Below, piece by piece: positions 7,163-16,099 of a stretch of 64,000 nt of DNA. The notes under the pieces were generated by a model. That model worked only from the letters and a program-made list of their open reading frames with translations. It was not told where the DNA came from and made no database searches. The translations under genes and the position numbers were made by a program. Every line of letters starts with the position of its first letter. The first letter of the stretch is position 1. This DNA comes from CAJQQY01 sp045104975 (GTDB taxonomy: Bacteria; Bacteroidota; Bacteroidia; Chitinophagales; Saprospiraceae): contig JBGCCY010000024.1 of assembly GCA_045104975.1 (NCBI GenBank), forward strand, positions 1 through 64,000, given 5' to 3'.

Positions 7163-9379
7163 ATGTCATCTAAGATTTTTTATACACATACTGATGAAGC
7201 ACCTGCTTTGGCAACTAGATCTTTTCTGCCTATTGTTCAAGCATTTGCTAAGCAATGTGGAGTCGAAATGGGGATAAAAGATATTTCCCTTGCTGGAAGA
7301 ATCCTTGCTAGCTTTCCTACTTACTTAAAGCCAGAACAACAAGTAACTGATGCATTGGCTGAGTTAGGTGAATTGGTGAAGAAGCCAGAGGCAAACATTA
7401 TTAAATTACCGAATATTTCTGCTTCTATTCCTCAACTTAAAAAAGCTATTGAAGAGTTGCAAGGAGATGGATTTGCGATACCTAACTATCCGGATGACCC
7501 TAGTAACGACGAAGAAAAAAGTATAAAAGCAACTTACGATAAAATAAAAGGGAGTGCTGTAAACCCTGTTTTAAGAGAAGGTAACTCAGACCGAAGAGCA
7601 CCTAAGCCTGTAAAAGCTTATGCTAGACAAAACCCGCATTCTATGGGGAAATGGTCGGCAGATTCTGCTTCTCATGTATCGACAATGGGATCAGGAGATT
7701 TCGCATCTAACGAAAAATCAATTACCATTTCTCAAGCAGGGAATGTAAGAATACAGTTAGTAAATGCTAGCGGAACAATAGTTTTAAAAGACGCTGTACC
7801 TGTTCTTGAAGGAGAAATTATTGATGGAACATATATGAGCAAAAACGCATTGCTTGCTTTCTTTGAAGCACAAATCGCAGATGCGAAAGCTAAGGGTGTA
7901 TTGTTCTCTTTACACATGAAAGCAACGATGATGAAGGTTTCAGATCCTATCATCTTTGGTCATGGTGTAAAAGTATTTTTCAAGTCTGTTTTCGAAAAAT
8001 TTGGAAAAGAATTGGACGAGGCTGGAGTTAATGTAAATAATGGTTTTGGTAATTTATTGAGCAACTTAGATAACCTTGCACCTGATGTAAAAACAGGAGT
8101 TGAGGCTGAAATAGAAAAGTGTTTTGCTGAAGGACCAGATTTAGCGATGGTTAATTCTGATAAGGGGATTACGAATTTACATGTACCAAGTGATGTGATT
8201 ATTGATGCTTCCATGCCTGCTATGATTAGAACTTCTGGTCAAATGTGGAACAAAGATGGAAAATCTCAAGATACAAAAGCGGTTATTCCAGATAGTTCAT
8301 ACGCAGGTATTTACCAAGCGACAATCGACTTCTGTAAAGTAAATGGTGCTTTTGATCCTACGACGATGGGGACTGTTCCTAATGTTGGTTTGATGGCTCA
8401 AAAAGCAGAGGAGTATGGTTCACATGACAAGACATTTGAAATTCCTGCAGCTGGTAAAGTGCAAGTAGTTGATGATGCAGGTTCGGTATTGATTGAGCAT
8501 GAGGTAGAAGAAGGTGATATTTGGAGAATGTGTCAAGTAAAAGATTTACCTATTCAGGATTGGGTTAAATTGGCTGTCAGCAGAGCAAGAGCAACTGGTG
8601 TTCCTACTATCTTTTGGTTAGATGAAAACCGAGCGCATGATGCTCAGTTAATTATAAAAGTAAACACTTACTTACCAAATCACGATACAACTGGTTTAGA
8701 TATCAGAATCCTTTCTCCTGTTGAAGCAACTAAAGTTTCTATCCAACGAATGAAAGATGGGGAAGATACGATCTCAGTTACAGGAAATGTTTTGAGAGAT
8801 TACAACACAGATCTTTTTCCAATTCTAGAGTTAGGAACGAGTGCAAAGATGTTGTCTATTGTTCCATTGATGAATGGTGGTGGTTTGTTTGAAACTGGTG
8901 CTGGTGGTTCTGCTCCTAAGCATGTTCAACAGTTCAACGAAGAGAATCACTTAAGATGGGATTCTTTAGGCGAGTTCTTGGCATTAGCTGTTTCTTTAGA
9001 ACACGAAGCTGAAACTAATAATAATCCTAAAGCTCAAATACTGGCAGACACATTAGATAAAGCGACTGTTTCTTTATTGCAGAATGGAAAGTCTCCATCA
9101 AGAAAAGTAAATGAGTTAGACAATAGAGGTAGTCATTTTTACTTAGCTGCCTACTGGGCAAAAGAATTGGCCAATCAAACGGTTGACGCTGAATTAAAAG
9201 CTAAATTTGCTCCTATTGCAGATTCCTTGAGTACCAATGAAGCAAAAATTGTTGAGGAGTTAAATGCTGTACAAGGAGTGGAAATGGACATCGAAGGTTA
9301 CTATTCTCCTAGTCCATCTAAAGCTACAGAATCTATGAGACCAAGTGCTACTTTGAATGCTATAATTGATGCGATCTAA
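7163..9379 (+). CDS. icd: Monomeric NADP-dependent isocitrate dehydrogenase
   Basis: Oxidatively decarboxylates isocitrate to 2-oxoglutarate with NADP in the TCA cycle. At 738 residues it is the large monomeric type (IDH-II), unrelated in length to the dimeric 45-kDa enzymes. Recognisable segments include the N-terminal YTHTDEAPALATRSFLPI, the substrate region LREGNSDRRAP, and the C-terminal NRGSHFYLAAYWAKELA. The start ATG follows an A-rich leader. The gene stands alone after a long gap. Codon use looks slightly richer in GCT/GGT than its neighbours, fitting high expression (impression only). Confidence 0.96.
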   Translation: MSSKIFYTHTDEAPALATRSFLPIVQAFAKQCGVEMGIKDISLAGRILASFPTYLKPEQQVTDALAELGELVKKPEANIIKLPNISASIPQLKKAIEELQGDGFAIPNYPDDPSNDEEKSIKATYDKIKGSAVNPVLREGNSDRRAPKPVKAYARQNPHSMGKWSADSASHVSTMGSGDFASNEKSITISQAGNVRIQLVNASGTIVLKDAVPVLEGEIIDGTYMSKNALLAFFEAQIADAKAKGVLFSLHMKATMMKVSDPIIFGHGVKVFFKSVFEKFGKELDEAGVNVNNGFGNLLSNLDNLAPDVKTGVEAEIEKCFAEGPDLAMVNSDKGITNLHVPSDVIIDASMPAMIRTSGQMWNKDGKSQDTKAVIPDSSYAGIYQATIDFCKVNGAFDPTTMGTVPNVGLMAQKAEEYGSHDKTFEIPAAGKVQVVDDAGSVLIEHEVEEGDIWRMCQVKDLPIQDWVKLAVSRARATGVPTIFWLDENRAHDAQLIIKVNTYLPNHDTTGLDIRILSPVEATKVSIQRMKDGEDTISVTGNVLRDYNTDLFPILELGTSAKMLSIVPLMNGGGLFETGAGGSAPKHVQQFNEENHLRWDSLGEFLALAVSLEHEAETNNNPKAQILADTLDKATVSLLQNGKSPSRKVNELDNRGSHFYLAAYWAKELANQTVDAELKAKFAPIADSLSTNEAKIVEELNAVQGVEMDIEGYYSPSPSKATESMRPSATLNAIIDAI

Positions 9380-9494
9380 GATATGTAATTGGTTTTTCGA
9401 AAAATATAAATTAGCGCTGCATTGAAAAATGCCCCGCTTTTTTTATTGGAAAAAACTCTTTTGTTGGATGGATAAATTTTATTTTCGCACTCAT

Positions 9495-9589
9495 GAAAGT
9501 TTGAACGCAGAGATGCAGAGGTGCGGAGAATTTTTTCGCAGAAAAAATCCATAACTCTGAGACTCCGCATCTCTGCGTTCAATCTTTCC
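9495..9589. repeat. Intergenic inverted repeat, GCAGAGATGC family
   Basis: 9495-9528 (containing TTGAACGCAGAGATGC) pairs with 9562-9589 (containing GCATCTCTGCGTTCAA). The loop region holds a second small stem (TTTTTTCGCAGAAAAAA). It lies between icd and purK, both on the plus strand, and may act as a terminator. Spurious ORFs run through it. Confidence 0.75.
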
Positions 9590-9644
9590 AAACTTTTTAG
9601 ACAGCGACTTGTCGCAATTTTATAAGTCAAAAAAAAATATCAAA

Positions 9645-10805
9645 GTGTCAAAACAAATAATCAATTCAAATTACAAAGTAGGAATCCTCGGCGGAGGTCA
9701 ATTAGGAAAAATGCTAACCCTCGCTGCACATAATTGGGATGTGGAAATGTGGGCACTCGATAGGAGTAAAGATTTTCCGACAGGAAGAGTTTGCAATAAT
9801 TTCGTGGAAGGTGATTTTAAAAATTACGAAGACGTTTTAGCATTCGGAAGAGACAAAGATGTCATCACGGTGGAGATCGAAAGTGTAAATGTAAAAGCAT
9901 TGTTACAATTGCAAGCAGAAGGAAAAAAAATCCATCCTCGACCACAAGCGTTGCAAATAATCAAAGACAAAGGTTTGCAGAAACAATTTTATGTAGATCA
10001 TGATTTGCCGACGTCATCATTTAAGTTTTTTGAAAATGAACAAGATATTCAGCTAGCGATTGGGAATGGAGAATTACAATTTCCATTTGTTCAAAAAGCT
10101 AGACAAGGAGGTTACGATGGGAGAGGAGTAGCTGTGATCAAAGATGAATCGGATTGGGATAAAATTTTGCCAGTCAAATCTATCGTGGAACCATTGGTGA
10201 ATTTTACAAAAGAATTAAGCGTAGTGGTGGCTCGAAATGAATCAGGTGAAGTAAAAACTTTTCCAGTTGTGGAAATGGAATTTAATCCTGATACAAACAT
10301 GGTGGAGTTTTTAGTTTGTCCAGCGGAAGTGTCGCAAGAGATCGTTGAGTTGGCAGACAAGATTGCGATTGCGACGATTGAAGCATTTGATATTTGTGGG
10401 TTGTTGGCGGTAGAAATGTTTTTGACAGAGGACAATCAGATCTTGATTAATGAAGTGGCACCACGTCCACACAATAGCGGACACCACACGATTGATGCTT
10501 GTGTGACTTCACAATTTCAACAACACTTGCGAGGCATTATGAATTTGCCACTTGGAAATACAGATGTAAAGATGCCAAGTGTGATGGTGAATTTGTTGGG
10601 AGCTGATGGATATACGGGTCATGCAGTTTATGAAAATATGGATCAATGCATGGCAGTCGAAGGTGCGAAATTTCATTTGTATGGAAAAAAAATGACGAAG
10701 CCTTTTCGGAAAATGGGACATGCGACGATTTTGAATCGGGATATTGAAAAGGCGAAAGAGGGTGGGAGGTTTGTGATGGAGACGTTGAAGATTTGTGCGA
10801 AGTAA
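9645..10805 (+). CDS. purK: N5-carboxyaminoimidazole ribonucleotide synthase PurK
   Basis: ATP-grasp enzyme that converts AIR and bicarbonate to N5-CAIR in purine synthesis. The glycine-rich YKVGILGGGQLGKML near the N-terminus, KARQGGYDGRGV, and the ATP-grasp LLAVEMFLTEDNQILINEVAPRPHNSGH are diagnostic. I choose the GTG at 9645 (MSKQIINSNYK..., 386 residues); a TTG at 9609 would start next to the inverted repeat and adds a run of lysines. Its partner gene purE lies 1.2 kb downstream, separated by two unrelated genes on the same strand. Confidence 0.93.
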   Translation: MSKQIINSNYKVGILGGGQLGKMLTLAAHNWDVEMWALDRSKDFPTGRVCNNFVEGDFKNYEDVLAFGRDKDVITVEIESVNVKALLQLQAEGKKIHPRPQALQIIKDKGLQKQFYVDHDLPTSSFKFFENEQDIQLAIGNGELQFPFVQKARQGGYDGRGVAVIKDESDWDKILPVKSIVEPLVNFTKELSVVVARNESGEVKTFPVVEMEFNPDTNMVEFLVCPAEVSQEIVELADKIAIATIEAFDICGLLAVEMFLTEDNQILINEVAPRPHNSGHHTIDACVTSQFQQHLRGIMNLPLGNTDVKMPSVMVNLLGADGYTGHAVYENMDQCMAVEGAKFHLYGKKMTKPFRKMGHATILNRDIEKAKEGGRFVMETLKICAK

Positions 10806-10817
10806 AATTAATATAGA

Positions 10818-11123
10818 ATGGGAAAAATAAAATGCTCAAATCATGGTTTACAAAGTATAGTTCCAATTTGCGAACATATTTCAGCTGATTTTAAAAAAGG
10901 AGTTTACCCTTATGAAATTTTTAGAAGCCCCGTTTTAGCTATTTCAATTTGTAAAGATTGCTATGATCGAATTTATGATCCTGAACTTGAAAAATTTACA
11001 TACGATGATATCATAAATTTAACTGATGAAGAAATGAAAAAAATAGAAAAACAAGATGATAAAATAGAAAAATCTATTTGGTGTGCTAAGTGTGTAGAAG
11101 AAATTAAAAATGCTAACCATTAA
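10818..11123 (+). CDS. Small cysteine-rich (zinc-ribbon-like) protein
   Basis: 101 residues, cytoplasmic. Cysteine and histidine pairs are spaced as possible zinc ligands: CSNHG (6-10), CEH (18-20), CKDC (45-48) and CAKC (89-92). The C-terminal half is highly charged. I do not recognise the family. It starts 12 bases after purK and ends just before the lipoprotein gene, so it is probably in the same transcript as purK and purE although unrelated to purines by sequence. Confidence 0.65.
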   Translation: MGKIKCSNHGLQSIVPICEHISADFKKGVYPYEIFRSPVLAISICKDCYDRIYDPELEKFTYDDIINLTDEEMKKIEKQDDKIEKSIWCAKCVEEIKNANH

Positions 11124-11139
11124 AATGAGTAAACTGCAA

Positions 11140-12045
11140 ATGAAAAAAATTCTATTTTGTATTCTTACCTGTTTTATTTTTTCTTCCTGCTCCAATGAAG
11201 ATGCTCAAAGGTTATTGGATGAGCAAAGTAAGAGTCTTGAAAGTGGTTTTGAATTAATTGAAAAAGACTTAATCCAACTAAGGAAAGAAGTTTCTTATGA
11301 ACTTTCAAGTGAAGCTAAACAAAAATATAGACCAATAAAAGATTGGATAGAAAAGACCGTAGTTGATTTTTCAAAGATATATGATTGGATAAAAGAACGA
11401 GAAAAATTATTAGAAAAGGATTCTTTTTCATTGGCTGAAGAATCCATTGAAATGGATTCTCTTTTGAAAGAACTTAAATTGATTCAAGGGGATGATTTTT
11501 CAAAAATAATGAGTGAGCATGGAAAAATATTTGGTTTAAGAGAAAATGAAATAATTGAATGGATTGAGCAAAATGAAATAAAATTGATCATCATTGATAG
11601 TATTTCAAAAATGTTTTTGGAAAATAAAAACCATTTAGAAGTTTCCAAAAATATTTTGTGTAAAGTAAAGTTTGATCTTAAAGTTTTAGAAAAAAAACTG
11701 GTAGGACGAGTGGCTGAATTAATGGGAGGTAGATTGATTGTTTGTAATTTTGGCATTTTTCCTAGGGTTTTTCCAAGTCAAGATATGGTTAGAAGAGGTG
11801 ATGTTTTTAAAGCAGAAATAATGATTCATCCATACGATCATGGAATTTCATTGTCGGATTTAGAATTTAAAATTGATGGAAAAATAATTGATTTTAATGG
11901 AAGGAGAGTTATAAATTATGTTTCGGAACCTATAAAAGGAAAGCAAAAAACATTTATCATTTCATGCAAATTTAAAAGTGAAATTTCTGGAAAATTCGAA
12001 ACCGCCTTTCCAGATTACGAATACATAATAAATACAATTGAATAA
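11140..12045 (+). CDS. Lipoprotein with a possible GldM-like C-terminal domain
   Basis: 301 residues from the ATG at 11140 (MKKILFCILTCFIF, lipobox FSSC), so probably an anchored lipoprotein. Two earlier in-frame starts (11110, 11125) only add a polar stretch before the signal peptide. Residues about 20-210 are long charged helices. The last 90 residues (MVRRGDVFKAEIMI, LEFKIDGKIIDFNGRR, FPDYEYIINTIE) resemble in pattern the beta-rich domain of the gliding/T9SS protein GldM; this is an eye-made comparison and uncertain. The stop is only 2 bases before purE. Confidence 0.6.
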   Translation: MKKILFCILTCFIFSSCSNEDAQRLLDEQSKSLESGFELIEKDLIQLRKEVSYELSSEAKQKYRPIKDWIEKTVVDFSKIYDWIKEREKLLEKDSFSLAEESIEMDSLLKELKLIQGDDFSKIMSEHGKIFGLRENEIIEWIEQNEIKLIIIDSISKMFLENKNHLEVSKNILCKVKFDLKVLEKKLVGRVAELMGGRLIVCNFGIFPRVFPSQDMVRRGDVFKAEIMIHPYDHGISLSDLEFKIDGKIIDFNGRRVINYVSEPIKGKQKTFIISCKFKSEISGKFETAFPDYEYIINTIE

Positions 12046-12047
12046 AA

Positions 12048-12566
12048 ATGACAAAACCACAAATCGCCATAATCATGGGTTCCGATTCCGATCTACCCAT
12101 CATGCGCCAAGCCGCAGACTTCCTTACAGAAATGGGGATCGCTTTTGAGCTTACTATCGTATCAGCACACCGTACACCTGATCGTTTGTTTGAATTTTCC
12201 AAAAAAGCACATGGTCGAGGCATCAAAGTAATTATTGCAGGTGCAGGAGGTGCAGCACATTTACCAGGGATGGTCGCATCACTTTCGCCCTTGCCAATCA
12301 TTGGAGTGCCAATCAAATCATCCAATTCAATTGATGGCTGGGATTCCGTTTTATCTATTTTGCAAATGCCAAGTGGAGTACCAGTTGCGACTGTCGCATT
12401 AAATGGAGCAAAGAATGCAGGAATTTTGGCAGCACAAATTTTAGGTGCTAGCGATAAAGTCATTCAAAGAAAAATTACTTCCTATAAAAAGAAGTTGACC
12501 AATGAGGTCGCAAAAAAATATAAGAAGTTAGAGAAGATTGGATATCAGGACTATAAAAAAGATTAA
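12048..12566 (+). CDS. purE: N5-CAIR mutase PurE
   Basis: Converts N5-CAIR made by PurK to CAIR. The 172-residue protein has the class I PurE signatures: IIMGSDSDLPIM near the N-terminus, ELTIVSAHRTPDRL with the catalytic His, and VIIAGAGGAAHLPGM. Length is normal. It begins 2 bases after the preceding lipoprotein stop, so translation is probably coupled to a gene that has no evident role in purine synthesis. Confidence 0.97.
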   Translation: MTKPQIAIIMGSDSDLPIMRQAADFLTEMGIAFELTIVSAHRTPDRLFEFSKKAHGRGIKVIIAGAGGAAHLPGMVASLSPLPIIGVPIKSSNSIDGWDSVLSILQMPSGVPVATVALNGAKNAGILAAQILGASDKVIQRKITSYKKKLTNEVAKKYKKLEKIGYQDYKKD

Positions 12567-12576
12567 GATTTTGAGG

Positions 12577-12616
12577 AAAGGTTTGTTGATGTTTTAATCA
12601 TTGACAAACCTTTTTT
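12577..12616 (+). terminator. Terminator after purE
   Basis: AAAGGTTTGT (12577-12586) pairs with ACAAACCTTT (12604-12613), followed by T residues; it lies 11 bases after the stop of purE. Confidence 0.8.
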
Positions 12617-12721
12617 CAAAAGATCCAATCCAATGAACTAATTCCAAAAAGAGTGTGTTTGAACCCATATTAAAAAAATGCTCCCTCGTCTTTTTTCAAA
12701 AAATCAAACAACTCGAAACCC

Positions 12722-13939
12722 ATGTATCAAAATCTACGTCAACTTTACATTGATTCTTTTTCAGGATTAACTAGAGATATATGGTTGCTCTCCGCTATCA
12801 CCTTTATCAATCGATCAGGGTCGGTTGTCTTTTTATTTTTATCCATTTATTTAACTACCCAATTAGGTTTTTCCAAAGTAGATACTGGATTTATCATGGC
12901 TTTTCATGGTGTCGGATCTGTAGCAGGTGCCTTCATAGGAGGTTGGTTGACAGATAGAATTGGATATTATCGAGTAATGTTTTGGTCTTTGATTCTAGTT
13001 GGATTTTTATTTTTTATGTTGTATTGGGTCAAAACTTTTTGGATGTTTTGTTTTATGGGGTTCCTAACAAGTACCGTAGGCGATGCATTTCGACCTGCGG
13101 GTATGGCATCAATTACAATATATGGAGGCGAAGAATTACGAACCCGTTCGATGTCATTATATCGACTAGCCATTAATTTTGGATTTGGATTTGGAATAGC
13201 AGCCGCTGGATTTTTAGCTGGATTTTTTGGTTATGGAGTCTTATTTTTTGTAGATGGAGGAACTTGTATTTTAGCAGCATTACTCTTTATCGCTTTGATG
13301 AAAGAGAAAAAAGAAATTCAAGAAATACCCAAAAACGACGTACCTAAAATCATCAGGTATTCGGCCTATAAGGATAATTGGTATTTGATGTTTGTAGTTT
13401 GTTGGTTTTTGAATGCGATGGTTTTTATTCAATTGTTTTACACCTTCCCCGTTTTTTGTACGGAAGAGTTAATGATGAGTGAAGAGGGATTTGGAGGACT
13501 AATGAGTTTTAATGGAATATTAATCGGAGTGATAGAAATGCCGCTGATTTATATTTTAGCCAAAAAAAGAGACCAAATGAGTTACATTATTTGGGGGGTA
13601 GTTTTGATTGGAATGTCATTAGTGATTTTCAATATCATGGGTTTCAATATTTATGCAGCGATTGTAAGTATGACCCTATTTTCAATTGGAGAAATAATTA
13701 ATTTTCCGTTAGCAAGTTCACTCGCATTAGGTCGGAGCAATCCAAATAATCGAGGGCAATACATGGGACTTTTTTCTATGGCATTTTCTGTAGGATTAAT
13801 TATTGCACCGCTGATTGGTTTTAAAATTGCCGAAGATTATGGCTATGCGGTGTTGTGGAATTTTATGGGAGGATTGGCAGGACTTGCAACGATTGGATTA
13901 ATGTATTTACGTAAGAATCAGGAAGTTGCTTTAGCATGA
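12722..13939 (+). CDS. MFS transporter
   Basis: 405 residues with about 12 hydrophobic segments, the layout of a major facilitator superfamily permease of the inner membrane. The motif between helices 2 and 3, GGWLTDRIGYYRVM, matches the MFS A motif GxLaDrxGrk. The pattern AITFINRSGSVVFLFLSIYLT at the N-terminus is common in MFS drug or metabolite exporters of Bacteroidota, but the substrate cannot be inferred. It is monocistronic and converges on yajC, with a palindromic terminator between. Confidence 0.85.
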   Translation: MYQNLRQLYIDSFSGLTRDIWLLSAITFINRSGSVVFLFLSIYLTTQLGFSKVDTGFIMAFHGVGSVAGAFIGGWLTDRIGYYRVMFWSLILVGFLFFMLYWVKTFWMFCFMGFLTSTVGDAFRPAGMASITIYGGEELRTRSMSLYRLAINFGFGFGIAAAGFLAGFFGYGVLFFVDGGTCILAALLFIALMKEKKEIQEIPKNDVPKIIRYSAYKDNWYLMFVVCWFLNAMVFIQLFYTFPVFCTEELMMSEEGFGGLMSFNGILIGVIEMPLIYILAKKRDQMSYIIWGVVLIGMSLVIFNIMGFNIYAAIVSMTLFSIGEIINFPLASSLALGRSNPNNRGQYMGLFSMAFSVGLIIAPLIGFKIAEDYGYAVLWNFMGGLAGLATIGLMYLRKNQEVALA

Positions 13940-13947
13940 TGATGACT

Positions 13948-13975
13948 GTAGAGACAAGGCATGCCTTGTCTCTAC
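13948..13975. terminator. 28-bp perfect palindrome, bidirectional terminator (GAGACAAGGC family)
   Basis: A perfect palindrome whose half is GTAGAGACAAGGCA. It sits between the convergent MFS gene (ends 13939) and yajC (ends 13986). A copy differing at one central base is at 44806-44833, also between convergent genes. Confidence 0.8.
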
Positions 13976-13985
13976 GCTCACCAAA

Positions 13986-14309
13986 TTATTTCTTCTCTTC
14001 AGCAGGTGTATGATACGCATCCGTCAACTCCTTCGAAACCGCACCTCGCGTAATCCGAATAAAAGTTTTAGTATCTACTTGAAGTTGAATTTCTTTATCG
14101 TCTATTTTATTAATTTTTCCAATCATTCCACTTTTAGTGACGACTTCCATTCCTTTTTCCAAGTCAGTAATAAAAGTTTGTTCCTCTTTTGCTTTCTTAG
14201 TTTGAGGGCGAATAAAAAAGAGCCAAATCACCACGACCATCACTAGCAATGGCAAGGTTTGGATAAAAGAATTTCCCGCGGATTGTAAAAGAATCATATC
14301 TAAAATCAT
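13986..14309 (-). CDS. yajC: Preprotein translocase subunit YajC
   Basis: Accessory subunit of the SecDF-YajC complex that assists protein export. The 107-residue protein has one N-terminal transmembrane helix (LPLLVMVVVIWLFF) followed by the family signature IRPQTKKAKEEQ and the small beta domain GMEVVTKSGMIGKINKIDD. Length is normal. It lies downstream of the DUF1573 gene on the same strand (57 bases apart), an arrangement common in Bacteroidota. Confidence 0.94.
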   Translation of the reverse strand: MILDMILLQSAGNSFIQTLPLLVMVVVIWLFFIRPQTKKAKEEQTFITDLEKGMEVVTKSGMIGKINKIDDKEIQLQVDTKTFIRITRGAVSKELTDAYHTPAEEKK

Positions 14310-14366
14310 AGTATCTGTTTTTTCTATTTTGTAAAATTAAAAATCCAATTTTTTTTTAAATAAACT

Positions 14367-14870
14367 TTAATGGTTATGTCCTTCGTGATTACCTTTTCCT
14401 CCATTGACAAAACCCTTGATGTGGATGACTGTTTCTCTTGGGTAAGTATTGGCGATGATGGTAATTGGTTTTGTTTGTGCGCCGATCAAATTATGTGAAT
14501 CAAATGCCACATTAATTTTTCCAGTTTTTCCTGGTTTGACATAATCCTTGGTGAATTTTGGAACAGTACAACCACAAGTCGAGCGAGCATCAGAAATTAA
14601 TAATGGTACTTCGCCGGTATTCGTGAATTCAAAAGTATATTCCTTTTTATCTCCTTCTTTCAGGTCCCCAAAATCGTGGAGTACTTTTTTAAAAGTTAAT
14701 TTAGGAACAAAATCAGGATCAACTTCTTGCTCTGCCGAAACAGGATTTCGAATAATATTAGCAATATCGTCTTTTTCCATTTCTTTCACGGCTGAGTTAT
14801 CACTAGCAGCTGGCTCGTTGCAAGCAAAGAGCGACGTAAAAATCAACAGTAAAAATATCCAATTCTTCAT
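14367..14870 (-). CDS. DUF1573 lipoprotein
   Basis: 167 residues beginning MKNWIFLLLIFTSLFAC, a lipoprotein signal with Cys at position 17. The DUF1573 core is clear: HDFGDLKEGDKKEYTFEFTN, then SDARSTCGCTVPKF with the conserved CGC pair, and VAFDS. These domains have an Ig-like (ASH/MSP-like) fold; their role is unknown. The ATG at 14870 is preferred to a TTG nine bases earlier. A TAatTTTG promoter element lies about 40 bases upstream. It forms a pair with yajC. Confidence 0.88.
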   Translation of the reverse strand: MKNWIFLLLIFTSLFACNEPAASDNSAVKEMEKDDIANIIRNPVSAEQEVDPDFVPKLTFKKVLHDFGDLKEGDKKEYTFEFTNTGEVPLLISDARSTCGCTVPKFTKDYVKPGKTGKINVAFDSHNLIGAQTKPITIIANTYPRETVIHIKGFVNGGKGNHEGHNH

Positions 14871-14909
14871 TTCAATCAATGTTTAGTTTTTTCAAAATCA
14901 TAAAGACTG

Positions 14910-14917
14910 CAAAATTA
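14910..14917 (-). promoter_or_regulatory. -7 element for the DUF1573-yajC pair
   Basis: TAatTTTG on the minus strand, 39 bases before the ATG at 14870. The -33 element is not clear. Confidence 0.4.
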
Positions 14918-15020
14918 TATTTTTTACCCAATAAAAGCGGAAAATAGGATTTGAATTTTAACCTTTCTTTTTTTTGGAAAAAATTAGGAAACTGATTTTT
15001 TGAAAAAAAAATAGAAAGTC

Positions 15021-15051
15021 TTTGCAATAAAAAATAAATTTAATAGTTTTG
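15021..15051 (+). promoter_or_regulatory. Promoter of the marR-type gene
   Basis: TTTG (15021-15024), 19 bases, TAgtTTTG (15044-15051): a good match to the Bacteroidota promoter consensus, 31 bases before the ATG at 15083. Confidence 0.55.
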
Positions 15052-15082
15052 TTGATGTATCAATTATATCAAAGTCAATTAA

Positions 15083-15517
15083 ATGAAGGGTTTAAAATTA
15101 GATGAAGTATATTTTTTCTTGTTAGAAAGAACCGTTCGACAGTTTCGAAAATTTTCCAAAGAAAAATTGGGAGAACGAGGGATTGAAATATCTAGTGAAC
15201 AATGGGTTATTTTAAAACGAGTCAGCGAACAAGAAGGAATCAACCAAAAAGAGATGGCGAACTTGACTTACAAAGATCCAGCATCAGTTACTCGAATGGT
15301 TGATTTAATGGCAAAAAAAGGATGGATCGAACGACAGCCAATTGTAGGAGATCGGCGAGCTTATGGATTACATTTAACTAAAGAAGGAAAAGAATTTGTG
15401 AAAAAAATGATGCCAGCTGCCCAAGATTTAAGAGCGATGGGATTGTCAGGTATTTCCCAAAAAGAATTAGAAACGTTGAAAAAAACTTTAAATAAAATTT
15501 ACGAAAATATGTTGTAA
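15083..15517 (+). CDS. MarR-family transcriptional regulator
   Basis: 144 residues, the usual MarR length. The winged-helix region contains ISSEQWVILKRVSEQEGINQKEMANLTYKDPASVTRMVDLMAKKGWIER, with the wing at QPIVGDRRAYGLHLTKEG, which is the MarR pattern. Such proteins bind DNA as dimers and respond to small ligands. It is followed after 57 bases by the DOMON gene on the same strand, a possible target or co-transcribed partner (inference). Confidence 0.9.
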   Translation: MKGLKLDEVYFFLLERTVRQFRKFSKEKLGERGIEISSEQWVILKRVSEQEGINQKEMANLTYKDPASVTRMVDLMAKKGWIERQPIVGDRRAYGLHLTKEGKEFVKKMMPAAQDLRAMGLSGISQKELETLKKTLNKIYENML

Positions 15518-15574
15518 TATTTTTTTGATAAAATAGTTGATATGTCAATAATTGCGTAATCAAGTAAAATAAAA

Positions 15575-16099
15575 ATGAAAAAGTACCTATTATTAATTGT
15601 TATCCTAAGTTGGATTTTTTCACCAAAATCAAATGCTCAAAAAATGAATCAAATTGAAAAAAACGGAATGCAAGTCCAATGGAAATGGGAAGGAGAAACC
15701 CTCTGTTTTCAAGTGTTTGCACCGAAAGATGGTTGGGTTGCTATTGGCTTAAATTCCAAATCTGGATTGACTGGCACCAACTTGATTCTGGGAGCCGTAA
15801 AAAATAATAAAGTGAATATTTCAGATCGCTATGTCTTAAAACCTGGCGATCATCAAACCATGGAAAGTCTAGGTGGTAAAGATATTTTAAAAGAGAAAAA
15901 TGGATTTGAAGACAAAAACGGAACTACAATTTCTTTTAAAATCCCAACTCAACCGAATGATAAATTTCATACGAATATCGAAAAAGGAAAAGAATATTTT
16001 ATGCTTTTGGCTTATTCGAGAGACGATGATTTTGGACATCATTCGATGATGCGAACTGAAGTGAAAGTTATTTTTTTATTATTTAAATTTTTTAAAATC
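15575..16099 (+). CDS. Secreted DOMON-domain protein (reading frame continues into the next gene)
   Basis: Residues 1-22 are a signal peptide (MKKYLLLIVILSWIF, cleavage near SNAQ). The rest (VQWKWEGETLCFQVFAPKDGWVAIGLN, then ILGAVKNNKVNISDRYV, and YFMLLAYSRDDDFGHHS) resembles a DOMON domain, a heme- or sugar-binding beta sandwich found in secreted redox proteins. There is no stop before the next start: the frame runs through a T7 tract near 16071 and an A/T-rich stretch directly into MKKLLLFIPL at 16100. The listed end is where the next protein begins, not a stop codon. A one-base change in the T tract would bring a TAA at once. Confidence 0.6.

Noticed and set aside
9376..9630. 84-codon minus-strand ORF between icd and purK
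   Set aside because: It runs through both arms of the intergenic inverted repeat, has no family resemblance, and overlaps the purK start region.
9609..9644. TTG start for purK
   Set aside because: It adds SQFYKSKKNIK in front of the GTG start, right after the inverted repeat, with no resemblance to PurK N-termini.
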